From positions 33,619 to 97,618 of the forward strand of contig CAZYQW010000071.1 of assembly GCA_964649825.1 (NCBI GenBank): 64,000 nucleotides of DNA, given 5' to 3'. The stretch is from CAZYQW01 sp964649825 (lineage in GTDB: Bacteria > Planctomycetota > B15-G4 > JADJEK01). Position 1 is the stretch's first letter, and each line of letters opens with the position of its first letter. A program made the position numbers and the translations under genes. Of this stretch, positions 34,649 through 44,201 are shown in pieces. Under the pieces are notes generated by a model. It was not told the origin of the DNA, searched no databases, and saw nothing but the letters and a program-made list of their open reading frames with translations.

Positions 34649-37048
34649 CTACTCCGGGGATCGGTACTCGGCGGCCTTGGCCGGATCCTCGAGCGCCTCG
34701 TAGACCGCGAGGAGGCTCTTGCGTGCCTCGGCCGTCCGCGCGTGGTAGTCGCCCACGTTCAACCTCAGCATGTCATAGGCGACGAGGAGCGGTTTCTCGG
34801 CCTTCTCGAACCTCCCGAGCTTCGCCAGCGTCGCACCGTACGACAAGTGATAGCAGGCCACCCGGAGCGGCGTGTCGTCGGCGGTCGTGTGCTCGATGGC
34901 GAACTCGAACAGGACGACCGCTTCCTCGTCTCGATCGAGCTGGCGCAGCACGACGCCGAGGTCGTGGGCGCTGACGCACGTCTCCCAGGCATCGTCCCCG
35001 TACAACTGCCGTCGAATCTCGAACGACTCCCCATAGCAGGACACCGCCTCCTCGAAGCGACCCGTCTCCCCGAGCCGCGCGGCGAGCAGGTCCAGAGCTC
35101 GCGGGTGGCCGGGGTCCTGGCACCGATCCAGCCGTCGACGTCGATCGATCACGTCTCGGATCACGTGCTCGGCCTCCTCGCCCTCGCCGACCATCCGGAG
35201 GACCTGTGCGAAGTAGGTCGTGATCGTCAGGGTGTCGGGGTGATCGTCGCCGCACGTCGTGCGTTTGAGCGCCACCATGTCGCGGTAATACGCGACGGCG
35301 CGCGCATACTCGCCCTTGCGCAAGACGATGTGGGCCAACAGATCGATCGTGTTGAACGTGTCCGAGTGCTCCTCTCCCAGGATCCGACGCTGAGACTCGA
35401 ACAGGTCGGTCGCGACCTGCTCCGCCTCGTCGTAGGAGCCTTTCGCGTACAGGATCATCGCGAGGTTCCGCGCCGAGTGCAGCGACCGGTAGCTCTCGTT
35501 GCCGAGGTGGCGACGTCGCGTGGCGAGGACCTCTCGATAGAGCCGCTCCGCCTCGACCAGCCTGTCATCACCGCCTTGGTCGAAGAGCAAGCCGGCCAAG
35601 TAGTCCTTCCACAGCAACGTATCCTCGTGGTCCGCCCCGAACAGACTCTGGAGCGCCTCGACCTTCTCGCGGTACTCCCGCTCCATGTGCGCGGTCGCCC
35701 CGGTCGAGCGGAACAGCCGACTCATGCGCCCTTCCATTGCCGCGAGACGCGCCCCGGACGCTTCCGCGCGGGCGCGACCGACCTCCTCCTGACGGCGCGC
35801 ACGCTCGTTCAGGACGGCACGCGCGGACACGACCACGAGAACAGCGATCGCTCCGACCAGCGCCGTCGTCGTCCGGTTGCGAAGGACGAGCTTCTTCAGG
35901 TGATAGAGCGTGGTCGGCGGACTGGCATGGATCGGTTGGCCCGTGAGGTAGCGATCGATGTCGTCGGAGAGCGCCGCCACGCTCTGGTAGCGACGCTCCG
36001 GTTCGCGTGCGATCGCCTTCATCGTGATCTTCTCGAGGTCCTTGGCGAGTCGGGGCCGAATCGAGCGCGGGCGGCGCGGCTCGTCCTCGCTGACGCGACG
36101 GAGGAGCTCGACCGGATTCCTCTCGCCGCCGAACGGGCGAGAGCCGGTGAGGAGCTCGTAGAGGATCACGCCGAGCGAATAGATGTCGCTGCGCACGTCG
36201 ACGCGCCGGCTGTCGCCACGCGCCTGCTCGGGGCTCATGTAGTGGATCGTGCCGACGAAGCGGCCGCTGTCGCTCAGCGCCGAGACTCGCTGCAGATCGC
36301 CGTCGAGGACGCGCGCCAAGCCGAAGTCGAGCACCTTGATCCGAGGGCGCCGCCCCGTCGTCGAGACGCTGCCGCCGCTCGCCGTCGACGCACCGTCCTC
36401 GGTGACGAAGATGTTGGTCGGCTTCAGGTCCCGGTGGATCACCCCGTTCTGGTGCGCGTGCGAGATCGCGTCGCACAGCTCGCGAAACAGACCGACACGT
36501 TCCTCCACCGTCAGTTCGTGCTCTTGAACGAACTGATCCAACGGCGCGCCGCGAATGAGCTCCATCGCGAAGAACGGCGTGCCGTCATCCGCGTTCCCGG
36601 AACCGTAGATCGGCACGATCGCCGGATGGTTCAACAACGCCAGGGTCTGCGTCTCGAGCTCGAACCTGCGGAGCGCGTCCTTGGCCGCCAACGTCCCGCC
36701 GAGCAGGAGCTTGACGGCGACGGTACGGTTCAAGTCGCGCTGGATCGCCTCGTAGACCACGCCCATCCCGCCGTGCCCGATCGCCTTGACCAATCGGTAC
36801 GGGCCCAGATCCTGGCACGGAAGCCCCGCCGCGTTCCGGCTCGACTTCACCCCCATCACTTCATGCGCGGGCCTCGCGAGAAACTCCTCTTCGTCGGCGG
36901 CCAGCAGCGCCAGCACCTCGGCTCGAAGCTCGGGGTCGCCCTCCGCGAGCTCGTCCAAACGCGCCGATCGCTCGGCGTCCGAGCGCGGCGCGACCTCGAG
37001 GAAGATCTCTCGCGCCCTCTTTCTCATGTCCGGCCGCGTGGTCTCCAT
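34649..37048 (-). CDS. Membrane Ser/Thr protein kinase with TPR-like C-terminus
   Basis: This 799-residue protein has a short N-terminal domain (about 1-80, with ELAEGDPELRAEVLALLAADEE). The kinase domain (about 84-350) carries GHGGMGVVY, AVKLLLGG, HRDLKPTNIFVT and DFGLARV, all intact. One membrane span lies at about 393-413. The C-terminal half consists of TPR-type repeats of the tetratricopeptide/kinesin light chain type, for example SLFGADHEDTL, DLFESQRRILGEEHSD and YGDDAWETCVSAHDLG. It is likely a signalling kinase with a repeat-bound partner. It shares its type with the kinase at 14935 but has a different repeat pattern. Confidence 0.9.
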   Translation of the reverse strand: METTRPDMRKRAREIFLEVAPRSDAERSARLDELAEGDPELRAEVLALLAADEEEFLARPAHEVMGVKSSRNAAGLPCQDLGPYRLVKAIGHGGMGVVYEAIQRDLNRTVAVKLLLGGTLAAKDALRRFELETQTLALLNHPAIVPIYGSGNADDGTPFFAMELIRGAPLDQFVQEHELTVEERVGLFRELCDAISHAHQNGVIHRDLKPTNIFVTEDGASTASGGSVSTTGRRPRIKVLDFGLARVLDGDLQRVSALSDSGRFVGTIHYMSPEQARGDSRRVDVRSDIYSLGVILYELLTGSRPFGGERNPVELLRRVSEDEPRRPRSIRPRLAKDLEKITMKAIAREPERRYQSVAALSDDIDRYLTGQPIHASPPTTLYHLKKLVLRNRTTTALVGAIAVLVVVSARAVLNERARRQEEVGRARAEASGARLAAMEGRMSRLFRSTGATAHMEREYREKVEALQSLFGADHEDTLLWKDYLAGLLFDQGGDDRLVEAERLYREVLATRRRHLGNESYRSLHSARNLAMILYAKGSYDEAEQVATDLFESQRRILGEEHSDTFNTIDLLAHIVLRKGEYARAVAYYRDMVALKRTTCGDDHPDTLTITTYFAQVLRMVGEGEEAEHVIRDVIDRRRRLDRCQDPGHPRALDLLAARLGETGRFEEAVSCYGESFEIRRQLYGDDAWETCVSAHDLGVVLRQLDRDEEAVVLFEFAIEHTTADDTPLRVACYHLSYGATLAKLGRFEKAEKPLLVAYDMLRLNVGDYHARTAEARKSLLAVYEALEDPAKAAEYRSPE

Positions 37049-37277
37049 TTCCGTCCTCCGAGCCCCAGCGTCGCGTGCCGGGTGGCCAGCGGCTCACCGA
37101 TCACTCCGAGCAGGAGTACTCCTTTCGACGACCGGTTGGTCACGAGGATTGTGTCCGATTCTCGAGACCGAGGGCGAAACGAAATCCATGCCGCCGAGCC
37201 GGCGGGTGTCGCCGCTCCCGCGTCAGGGATGAAGAGACGCGCGCGGCGGCCCCGATTTCCGAGACCCACGCGAGTCG

Positions 37278-38675
37278 CTAGTCGCCGGTGTATCCCAGCT
37301 CCTTCAACATCGCCTCCCGCTCCGAGCTCGCCGCCACCGTGATGTCCTTCGCCCCCGACATGATCTTCGCGCGGGCAACGTCGTTCTCGCGCCCGATCTG
37401 CTCGAGGAGCGCCGTCATCGCCTCGACCCTCTTGGCGAACGAGCGATCGTCCGAGAGGTCGCGAGTCTCGCCCGGATCGCGGCGCAGGTCGAACAACCCG
37501 CCGTTCTTGCCGCGGATCAACTTCAGTCCGTTGTAGCGGAGCACGTGCGTGTAGAACGCGGCCGGACCGGCCGGACAGACGTTCGTGCCGCCCTCGAGCC
37601 ACGGCACGAGGTTCTGGCCCTGGCATTTCTCGACCTTCAGACCGGCGAGCGCGGCGAGGGTCGGTCGGATGTCGACGATGCGCACCTGCGCGTCGACGTG
37701 CCGCGGCTTGCCGAGCCGCTCGGGCGTCGACGGCGGTGGAACCAGGATGAACGGGACGCGCATGATCTCGTCGTAGCCGGTCGCGTTGTGCAGGAAGCCG
37801 CCGTGCTCGCGGAACTCCTCGCCGTGGTCGGAAGTGACCACGAACCACGTGTCCTCGTGCTCGGCCGGCGGCAGATCCTCGAGGAACTTGCCGAGCTTCT
37901 CGTCCGCCGTGGCGAGACCCTCGTCGTACTGGTCGCGGAGGTGCTGTCGATCGGCCTCGCTCAACGTGACCGAACCTTCCTGGATCGCGTTCAGGAAGAG
38001 GCTGCCGTTCGGTTCGACGTTCTCCCAGTCCGCGAACGGTCCGTCGTACTCCGCCGTCCATCGGCCCGAGAACGGCGCCTCGGCGCGATACGGCCGGCCG
38101 CCGCGCGGATCGGAGTGCACGTCGAACAGGTGGATGAAGAGGAAGTACGGCCGCGTTGGATCGCGCTTCGCGAGCCAGTCCGACGCCCGCGCCAGCACCT
38201 TGTCCGCGCCGTCGCTCGACGGCACGAAGACGTCGAACCCTTGTGCGAACCCGAACTCGGCGTTCAGCCACACGCCGTGCGACGTGAACCCCGCGGTCTG
38301 GTATCCGGCTGCGCTCAGGTCCTCGGCGAGCGTCGTGTAGTTCTCATGGAGCGCCCGGTCGTCGTTCGCCGCCGTCTTGTACATGGCACCGTGCGTGCCC
38401 TGGTACAGCCCGGTCAGCATCGCCGCGTGCGACAGGAGCGTGTTCTCCGAAACCGTCGCACACTGATCGAACACGACGCCGCGGCTCGCCAGGCGCGCGA
38501 GCCGCGGCGTCGTGTCGCGCTCGTACCCGTAGACCGACATCGCGTCGGCTCGCGTCGTGTCGAGCGAAACGAGGATGAACGACGGCGGATCCGCCGGCTT
38601 CGAGCACCCCGCGAGCCCCCAGGACGCGACGGGCACGAGCCACGCGAGGAAGTGGGTAGGGACGTTGGTCGTCAT
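37278..38675 (-). CDS. Sulfatase-like lipoprotein without formylglycine site
   Basis: This 465-residue protein has a lipoprotein signal (lipobox LAGC, Cys 24). The fold is alkaline-phosphatase/sulfatase: FILVSLDTTRADAMSVYGY, FLFIHLFDVHSDP and FVVTSDHGEEFREHGG. At the nucleophile position the sequence is CATVSENTLLSHA; there is no C/S-x-P-x-R motif, so Ser76 or Thr79 would have to act. Hydrolysis of a sulfate ester is therefore less likely than phosphate transfer or hydrolysis. It follows the glycosyltransferase cluster on the same strand, with the inverted-repeat element between. Confidence 0.82.
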   Translation of the reverse strand: MTTNVPTHFLAWLVPVASWGLAGCSKPADPPSFILVSLDTTRADAMSVYGYERDTTPRLARLASRGVVFDQCATVSENTLLSHAAMLTGLYQGTHGAMYKTAANDDRALHENYTTLAEDLSAAGYQTAGFTSHGVWLNAEFGFAQGFDVFVPSSDGADKVLARASDWLAKRDPTRPYFLFIHLFDVHSDPRGGRPYRAEAPFSGRWTAEYDGPFADWENVEPNGSLFLNAIQEGSVTLSEADRQHLRDQYDEGLATADEKLGKFLEDLPPAEHEDTWFVVTSDHGEEFREHGGFLHNATGYDEIMRVPFILVPPPSTPERLGKPRHVDAQVRIVDIRPTLAALAGLKVEKCQGQNLVPWLEGGTNVCPAGPAAFYTHVLRYNGLKLIRGKNGGLFDLRRDPGETRDLSDDRSFAKRVEAMTALLEQIGRENDVARAKIMSGAKDITVAASSEREAMLKELGYTGD

Positions 38676-38689
38676 GGGACCTTCTTGTT

Positions 38690-38846
38690 AGGGTTCGCGC
38701 AAGAATAACGTCGTATCCACGCGCAGCAATCGCCGCCGAGAGCAAGGCGCGACGACGAAGCGTATTGGTGGATACGCTGAGGAGGAGCAACGCAGCCATC
38801 GGCGGCGAGGGCAAGCGAGATGCGACGTTATTCTTGCGCGGGCCCT
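38690..38846. repeat. Palindromic intergenic element, about 157 bases
   Basis: Positions 38696-38713 and 38823-38840 form a perfect 18-base inverted repeat, and the match extends outward to 38690 and 38846 with two mismatches. Inside, CGTATCCAC (38712-38720) pairs with GTGGATACG (38768-38776), and two parts are imperfect direct repeats. The element lies between two minus-strand genes. It could be a dispersed palindromic repeat or a small non-autonomous element; only copy number can decide. Confidence 0.6.
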
Positions 38847-38864
38847 TACCAGAACCGATGCGGC

Positions 38865-40952
38865 TCACCGTAGCGAAACCTCCGCCACGCGGAAGCCGAG
38901 GTCGCGCGAGTCCGGCCCCATCCCCTGCTCGCAGGGACGGAAGGTCGAGCTCTCGATCGCCACCTCGTGGACGACCCCCGCCGCGAGCGGTTCGGGAAAC
39001 GGGAACTCCACCTCCGTCTCGACGCCCGGCGGGATCGTGCGGCGGCCGAGGTCGTGCGCGCCGACCGTGACCTTCAGCTCGACCGGCAGCGGGCCCGCCG
39101 CGCCGCGGAGCACGAGGCACGCGCTCGGGCGCTCGGACGAGAGGTACGCGAACGCGCGCCGCTTGGTCCAGCGCACGCCGTGATCGCGGTCGGGCAACGG
39201 CTCCACCGCGTACCATCCGGGCCCGAGGCAGCCCCGGTCCGACCGGCCCATCACGATGCGATCCGTCTTCTGGGCCGAGAACCGGTCGTTGATCGCGTAC
39301 AGGTCGCCGATGAACGACGGCTCCCCCTCCCAATCGCTGAAGAGACGGCGGAGCTCGTCGTCCGAAACCTTGCGATGCGCCTGGATGCGGCGGCGGCGCA
39401 GAAGGTGGAGCGGGATGCGGAGCAGGTTCCATCGCCACGCGTCGCGGATCGCCCGGCCGACCATGCGGAAGTAGTCGGGCGTCTCGCCGCGATCGATCGC
39501 GGCGTCGATCCAACCGAGGCGGACCCGGTCGAAACGCCACGCGTCACGCAGCACGGGGACGAGCGTCGCGAGCTCGTAGTTGCGGAACATGCATTGCAGC
39601 CGGTTCCGCTCGCAGAGCACCCGCCGCCGCTCGGTCCGCGCGCTGCTCTCGGCCTCCGACTGGCGCGCCTTGCCGTCGTCGAGGTCGCCGTGCCAGTCGT
39701 GGTGGACGACCGCGAGCGGCGCGTAGACGATGCGATAGCCCGCGAGCCACATGCGCCAGCTCAGATCCATGTCCTCGAAGTACATGAAGAACGAGTCGTC
39801 GAACCCGCCGAGCTCGCGCAGGACCGACGTGCGGACCAACATCGCCCCGCCGCAGACGCCGAGCACGTCGGCCGGCACCGGCGACGGGTCGTCGTCCTTC
39901 TCGCCGATCTGACGATCGACGCAGAACCCGGTGCGGTTCATGCTGATGCCGGTCGAATTGAAGATCGTGGGGCAGCGGTAGAGCATCATCTTCGAGCCGA
40001 CCGCCGCGATCTTCTCGTCCCGCTCGGCGACGCGGACGAGCTCGTGGATCCAGTCGCGCCGTGCCACCGCGTCCTGGTTGAAGAGCACGACGTACTTCGC
40101 GCGGCTCTTCGCGAACGCGAGGTTGTTGCCGCCCGCGAAGCCGAGGTTCTCGTACGAGGCGATCAAGTTCACGCTCGGGAACGTCGCGCGCACGTAGTCG
40201 GCGGTGCCGTCCCGGGACGCGTTGTCGACGACGGTCACGACGAGGTTCGGATAGTCCTGCCGCAGCACCGATTCGAGTCCGGGACCGATGATGTTGCGGC
40301 TGTTGTAGGAGACGGTCACGACCTCGACGACCGGCCGCGCGGACGCGTCCTCCTCGATCACTCGCGGGGTCGCGAGGTGCGGCAGCGACTTCACGGCCTC
40401 GACGATCGCTCCGGCGAGGCTCTCGGCGTCACGCGCGCCCTCCACCGGCTCGATCACGGCGCGGCTCGCCGCGGCGAGGAGGCCCCGAAGCCGGAGCTTC
40501 GCCCGCGCGCGGCGCCGGCGATCCGCGTCCATCCGCTCGAGCCGCTCGGGCCAGTCGCGCGCGCACTCGCCATGCTCGGCGAGCAGCAGCCGCCGATACC
40601 CCTCGCGGTCCATCGAGTCCGCCGTCGTCATGGCGAGGAGGCCGTGGAGGTTCGGTTCGAGAAGGACGAGCACGCCGGGGCACTTCTCGACGTAGCGAAG
40701 CTGGTGCGCGTAGTGATCGCCGTCCGCCACGAGGAAGACGGGGACGAGATCGTCCTCCTCGGCGATCCGCGCCGGGAGATCGGCGCACGGTCGCGGTGAG
40801 AGCGCGGCGACGAGCTCGGCCGCGACGTGCTCGGGGTCGCGGACGAAACACTCGACCGAGACTCGTTCACGGAGCAGCAACGCGACGTCGCGGGCGAGCT
40901 CCGCGAACGGGGTCCGAAGCGGGGGAAGGGGAGCGACGAGGGCGAGTTTCAT
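38865..40952 (-). CDS. GT2-family glycosyltransferase with extra N- and C-domains
   Basis: This 695-residue protein has an N-terminal domain (1-205) of unknown role. The GT2 domain (about 208-420) shows VVEVVTVSYNSRN, VTVVDNASRDGTADYV, FNQDAVARRDWIHELV (DxD-like Asp) and MYFEDMDLSWRMWLAGY. The C-terminal 110 residues are beta-rich. It transfers a sugar, possibly rhamnose or a similar residue, in cell-surface glycan synthesis. The start overlaps the upstream stop by ATGA, so it is coupled to the GT4 gene at 40949. Confidence 0.88.
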   Translation of the reverse strand: MKLALVAPLPPLRTPFAELARDVALLLRERVSVECFVRDPEHVAAELVAALSPRPCADLPARIAEEDDLVPVFLVADGDHYAHQLRYVEKCPGVLVLLEPNLHGLLAMTTADSMDREGYRRLLLAEHGECARDWPERLERMDADRRRRARAKLRLRGLLAAASRAVIEPVEGARDAESLAGAIVEAVKSLPHLATPRVIEEDASARPVVEVVTVSYNSRNIIGPGLESVLRQDYPNLVVTVVDNASRDGTADYVRATFPSVNLIASYENLGFAGGNNLAFAKSRAKYVVLFNQDAVARRDWIHELVRVAERDEKIAAVGSKMMLYRCPTIFNSTGISMNRTGFCVDRQIGEKDDDPSPVPADVLGVCGGAMLVRTSVLRELGGFDDSFFMYFEDMDLSWRMWLAGYRIVYAPLAVVHHDWHGDLDDGKARQSEAESSARTERRRVLCERNRLQCMFRNYELATLVPVLRDAWRFDRVRLGWIDAAIDRGETPDYFRMVGRAIRDAWRWNLLRIPLHLLRRRRIQAHRKVSDDELRRLFSDWEGEPSFIGDLYAINDRFSAQKTDRIVMGRSDRGCLGPGWYAVEPLPDRDHGVRWTKRRAFAYLSSERPSACLVLRGAAGPLPVELKVTVGAHDLGRRTIPPGVETEVEFPFPEPLAAGVVHEVAIESSTFRPCEQGMGPDSRDLGFRVAEVSLR

Positions 40953-42301
40953 GCTTCGGCGTTCTGCTGGTCTCGAAGGAGCTCGTGGTAGATCGACTCG
41001 AAGTCGCCGACGTTCTCGGCCAGCGTGCGGATCGCGACGGTGCCGGAGAGCGCGTCGATCCGCAAGGGATCGGTGACGAGCTCGCGGAGCACGGCGGCCA
41101 GGCTCTCGTCGTCGCCCGCGACGAAGAGGCGCCCATCGATCCCATCCCGCACTGCCTCCGACAGCCCGCCCAGGTCGGAGGCGACGACGGGAAGCCCGGC
41201 CAACCTCGCCTCGAGCACGGTGAACGGCGTGTTCTCGTACCAGAGCGAAGGAGTCACGAGGACGTCGAGCCCGGCGAGCACGCGGCCGAGCTCCGTCGGA
41301 CGGAACACGCCGTGGAACGTCACGCGTCCGTCGCCGGCGACCTTCTCGCGCAGCGCGGCCGTGTAGGCGGGGTTGACCTCGGTATCGCCGTGGACGTGGA
41401 GACGCCATGCGTTCCCCTCGATCCGGAGCAACGCGTCGATCAGGACGTGAAGCCCTTTGTGCGGCATGAGCGATCCGATGTAGCCCACGTCGACCGGACG
41501 CCCCTCGCGTGGAGGCCGCGCGCGCTCGATGCCGCCGAGCCGGCCGGGGTCGACCCCGTACGGCACGTGCCGGATCCGGGACTCGTCGAGGCCGTTCGCG
41601 ACGAACATCGACGCGAGGAACTGCGACGGCGCGACGATCGCGTCCGCCTGCGCGAGGACGCCAAGGAGGCGCCGCCGCCGGCCGACGAGCGCGTGCGCGC
41701 GGTGCGCCGGCGTCGAGCGGAAATCGGCCGGAAGCGGCGCGGTCTCGGACAGACGCCGAAGCAGGCCGTACCCAGGTTCGACGACGGCCGCGATCTCCGG
41801 CGTCAAGCAGTCGATGCAGCCGATCCCGCCCTCCGGCGGACCCGAGCAGAGGTTCCCGTCGCGATGGAGCAGCGTGAAGCGCGGGCAGACGAACCAGAAG
41901 TCCATCAGGTTCACGACGACCGGGACGCCGAGCTGCTTCGGCTCGATCAAGCCGCCGGCGCCGATGTTCCGCAGGTGGAAGGCGTGGACCACGTCGGGGC
42001 GCCAGTCCTCCAGGCAGCGCCGCAGGAGCCGTTCGGCGATCGGGTTGTGGTAGTCGGTCAGCTCGCGGTTGGAGAGGACCTGCTCGTTGATGCCGGCCCG
42101 CCGCACGGGGATCCCGTCGACCTCCTCGTCGCGTTCGACGAACGTTCGTCCCGCGTCGGTCAGATGGACCTGTGGCTCGCACGCGAACACCCGCACGTCG
42201 TGACCCCGCTCGCGGAGGCCGAGCGCGAGCGAGCGGACGTACTGCTCGGTGCCGGTGACGTAGCGCGGCAGGAACTGATGGACGACGTAGAGCAATCTCA
42301 T
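40949..42301 (-). CDS. GT4-family glycosyltransferase
   Basis: This 450-residue protein starts MRLLYVVHQFLPRYVTGTE, a GT4 N-terminal block (acceptor side). The C-terminal half has DVGYIGSLMPHKGLHVLIDAL and PSLWYENTPFTVLEARLAGLP, the EX7E-type donor motif region. It is cytoplasmic or membrane-associated. Four-residue and ATGA overlaps join it to both neighbours, so these genes are made together. The sugar donor and acceptor cannot be predicted. Confidence 0.9.
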   Translation of the reverse strand: MRLLYVVHQFLPRYVTGTEQYVRSLALGLRERGHDVRVFACEPQVHLTDAGRTFVERDEEVDGIPVRRAGINEQVLSNRELTDYHNPIAERLLRRCLEDWRPDVVHAFHLRNIGAGGLIEPKQLGVPVVVNLMDFWFVCPRFTLLHRDGNLCSGPPEGGIGCIDCLTPEIAAVVEPGYGLLRRLSETAPLPADFRSTPAHRAHALVGRRRRLLGVLAQADAIVAPSQFLASMFVANGLDESRIRHVPYGVDPGRLGGIERARPPREGRPVDVGYIGSLMPHKGLHVLIDALLRIEGNAWRLHVHGDTEVNPAYTAALREKVAGDGRVTFHGVFRPTELGRVLAGLDVLVTPSLWYENTPFTVLEARLAGLPVVASDLGGLSEAVRDGIDGRLFVAGDDESLAAVLRELVTDPLRIDALSGTVAIRTLAENVGDFESIYHELLRDQQNAEA

Positions 42302-44127
42302 GCGCGCGGATCGCCGGCCGGCCGGCGCTCGGCGAGGAACGAGCGCTCGTCCGGCCGCAGCCGGCGCGGGAGGACGCGCGAGCCCATCTCGTCGATGAGG
42401 TTCTCGAGCCAACGCTCGCGATCCCGCAGCACGCTCATGACCAGCGCCGCGCGGGCCACGAGCTCGTCCGGAGCAAGCCCGCGTTCGCCGCCGATCGCCG
42501 CCGCGATCGCGTCGAGCTGCTCCTGGTGGCGGCCGTGGATCCGATGGATCTCCTCGTTCTTCGCGCGTTCGACGTCGCGCAGCCGCGCCCGCGCGTCCGC
42601 GACCTGCTCGTGCAGTCCGAACGCCCGCTCCCTCATGGCGGTCAGCTCGGCGACGGCGACGTTCGCGCGCTGGTCGGCGGCGATCGCGCGGTTCAACGCG
42701 TTCTGGTGGTCGAGGTCGAGGGCCCGCGACGCCTCCTCGGTGATCTCCTTCAGTCGCACGCGCATCGCGTGCAACCGTTCGACCATGCGCGCCTTGTCGC
42801 GCGCCTGGGCCTGCAGGAGGAGCTCGATCCGTTCGAGACGGGGGCCCGGCTCCTCCGCGGACAACGTCCGCGCACGGTTCTCGAGGTCGACCGCGTCTCG
42901 CCCGCGGGGCTCGTCGCCCTCGATCGATCGCATCCGCTCGATCGTGTGCTCCAGGACCTCGAGCCGCTCGTCCAGCATCCGGCCGTCGACGGCCTGCCGC
43001 GCCAGATCGACGCCGCTGCGGACGAGGAGCTCGATCGCCTCGGCGCCGGGCTGGCGACCGGACAGCCGGCGGAACAACGCCCGCAGAAGCTCGGCGAGCT
43101 CGCCGCTCGCGAGGGAGAAGAACGGCTCGGATCGCGCGATCGCCTCGCCCAACGAATCGGGTCGATGCTGGGCGAGGACGATCAATCGATCGCGCTCGAG
43201 GCGGGCCTTCGGCCCCAGGAGGTCGACGTCGGCCGCGAGGGTCACGGCGAGCCCGCGGCATTCCACGATGCGGAAGTCGAGCGCGCGGGCCCGCAGCGCG
43301 TACTCCACGAGCGCGTCGACGCCGCGCAGATCCTCGTCGAACGGGCCGAGCCGCTCGTAGGCCTCGCGCCGCAGGACGAACGCCTCGGGCGATGCAAACT
43401 CCAGGCGGCTCGTCGCGTCGCTCCCGTCGAGCGGCCGTCGCTCGAGGTGCAGATGGTGCGTCTCGCTCAGCCCGGCCGTGCGCTCGCCGGTCTTCGGCTG
43501 GAGCACCGGTTGCCCGAGCACGACCGACTCGTCGTTCAGCCCGCCGAGGTCCACGTCGGACAGATCTTCACGAGGGGCGACGCCCTCCGCCAGGAACAGG
43601 ACGTACGGCGCCTCGGTGACGGCCATCCCGAGGTTCCAGAGGTGCGCTGGCCACCTTTGATCGGACTCGTACGCACGCCCTTCGGCCGGACGCGACGCGC
43701 CGGGGCAGAGGACGGCCAGGTCCTCGATGGGGACGTGGGCGGCGGCGCGATCGATCCAAGCATGGACGAGGTCGGCGCTCGTGGGCCAGAGCACGACCTC
43801 GACGCGGGCGGCGCCCGGCGCGGACCGGTACGCTCCGGTCGCGCCGTCGGCGGAGCGGGTGGACCGGACCCGCCGGCGCGTGTCCTCGAGCAGACCCCGG
43901 AGCTGAACGTTGGCGGCGTCTCGATCGACGAGCGCCGTCTCGAGCTCCTGAACGTGGCCACGCGCCTCCGCGAGCCGGTCGAGGATGTCCAGGCTCTGAT
44001 CGGTCAGCTCGCCGAGGCGTTCCTCGCGGTCACGGATCATGTCCCTGAGACGGTCTCTCTCGGTTCCGCTCTCGATCGACGCATGCTCTTCGCGCGGATG
44101 GGCCTCGCCGTCGCTCATCGGTGTCAC
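42298..44127 (-). CDS. Coiled-coil protein with a degenerate GT2-like domain
   Basis: This 609-residue protein begins with a coiled coil (about 15-85). A GT2-like region (about 105-310) includes APYVLFLAEGVAP, where GT2 enzymes have an Asp-containing pattern, and EAFVLRREAYERLGPFDEDLRGVD, like the back half of GT2 domains. The key Asp of the DxD-type block is replaced, so it may not be catalytic. The rest (about 320-580) is a long coiled coil. It may act as a scaffold for its glycosyltransferase neighbours. The GTG at 44127 is used; an ATG at 44118 is also possible. Confidence 0.65.
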   Translation of the reverse strand: MTPMSDGEAHPREEHASIESGTERDRLRDMIRDREERLGELTDQSLDILDRLAEARGHVQELETALVDRDAANVQLRGLLEDTRRRVRSTRSADGATGAYRSAPGAARVEVVLWPTSADLVHAWIDRAAAHVPIEDLAVLCPGASRPAEGRAYESDQRWPAHLWNLGMAVTEAPYVLFLAEGVAPREDLSDVDLGGLNDESVVLGQPVLQPKTGERTAGLSETHHLHLERRPLDGSDATSRLEFASPEAFVLRREAYERLGPFDEDLRGVDALVEYALRARALDFRIVECRGLAVTLAADVDLLGPKARLERDRLIVLAQHRPDSLGEAIARSEPFFSLASGELAELLRALFRRLSGRQPGAEAIELLVRSGVDLARQAVDGRMLDERLEVLEHTIERMRSIEGDEPRGRDAVDLENRARTLSAEEPGPRLERIELLLQAQARDKARMVERLHAMRVRLKEITEEASRALDLDHQNALNRAIAADQRANVAVAELTAMRERAFGLHEQVADARARLRDVERAKNEEIHRIHGRHQEQLDAIAAAIGGERGLAPDELVARAALVMSVLRDRERWLENLIDEMGSRVLPRRLRPDERSFLAERRPAGDPRA

Positions 44128-44201
44128 GGGTTCCCTTCGGCATGGTCCACCAGTCTACCCAGGGGTCCTTCCGATCGGCAGCGTCGTAAAGCGCCGTCGG
44201 A

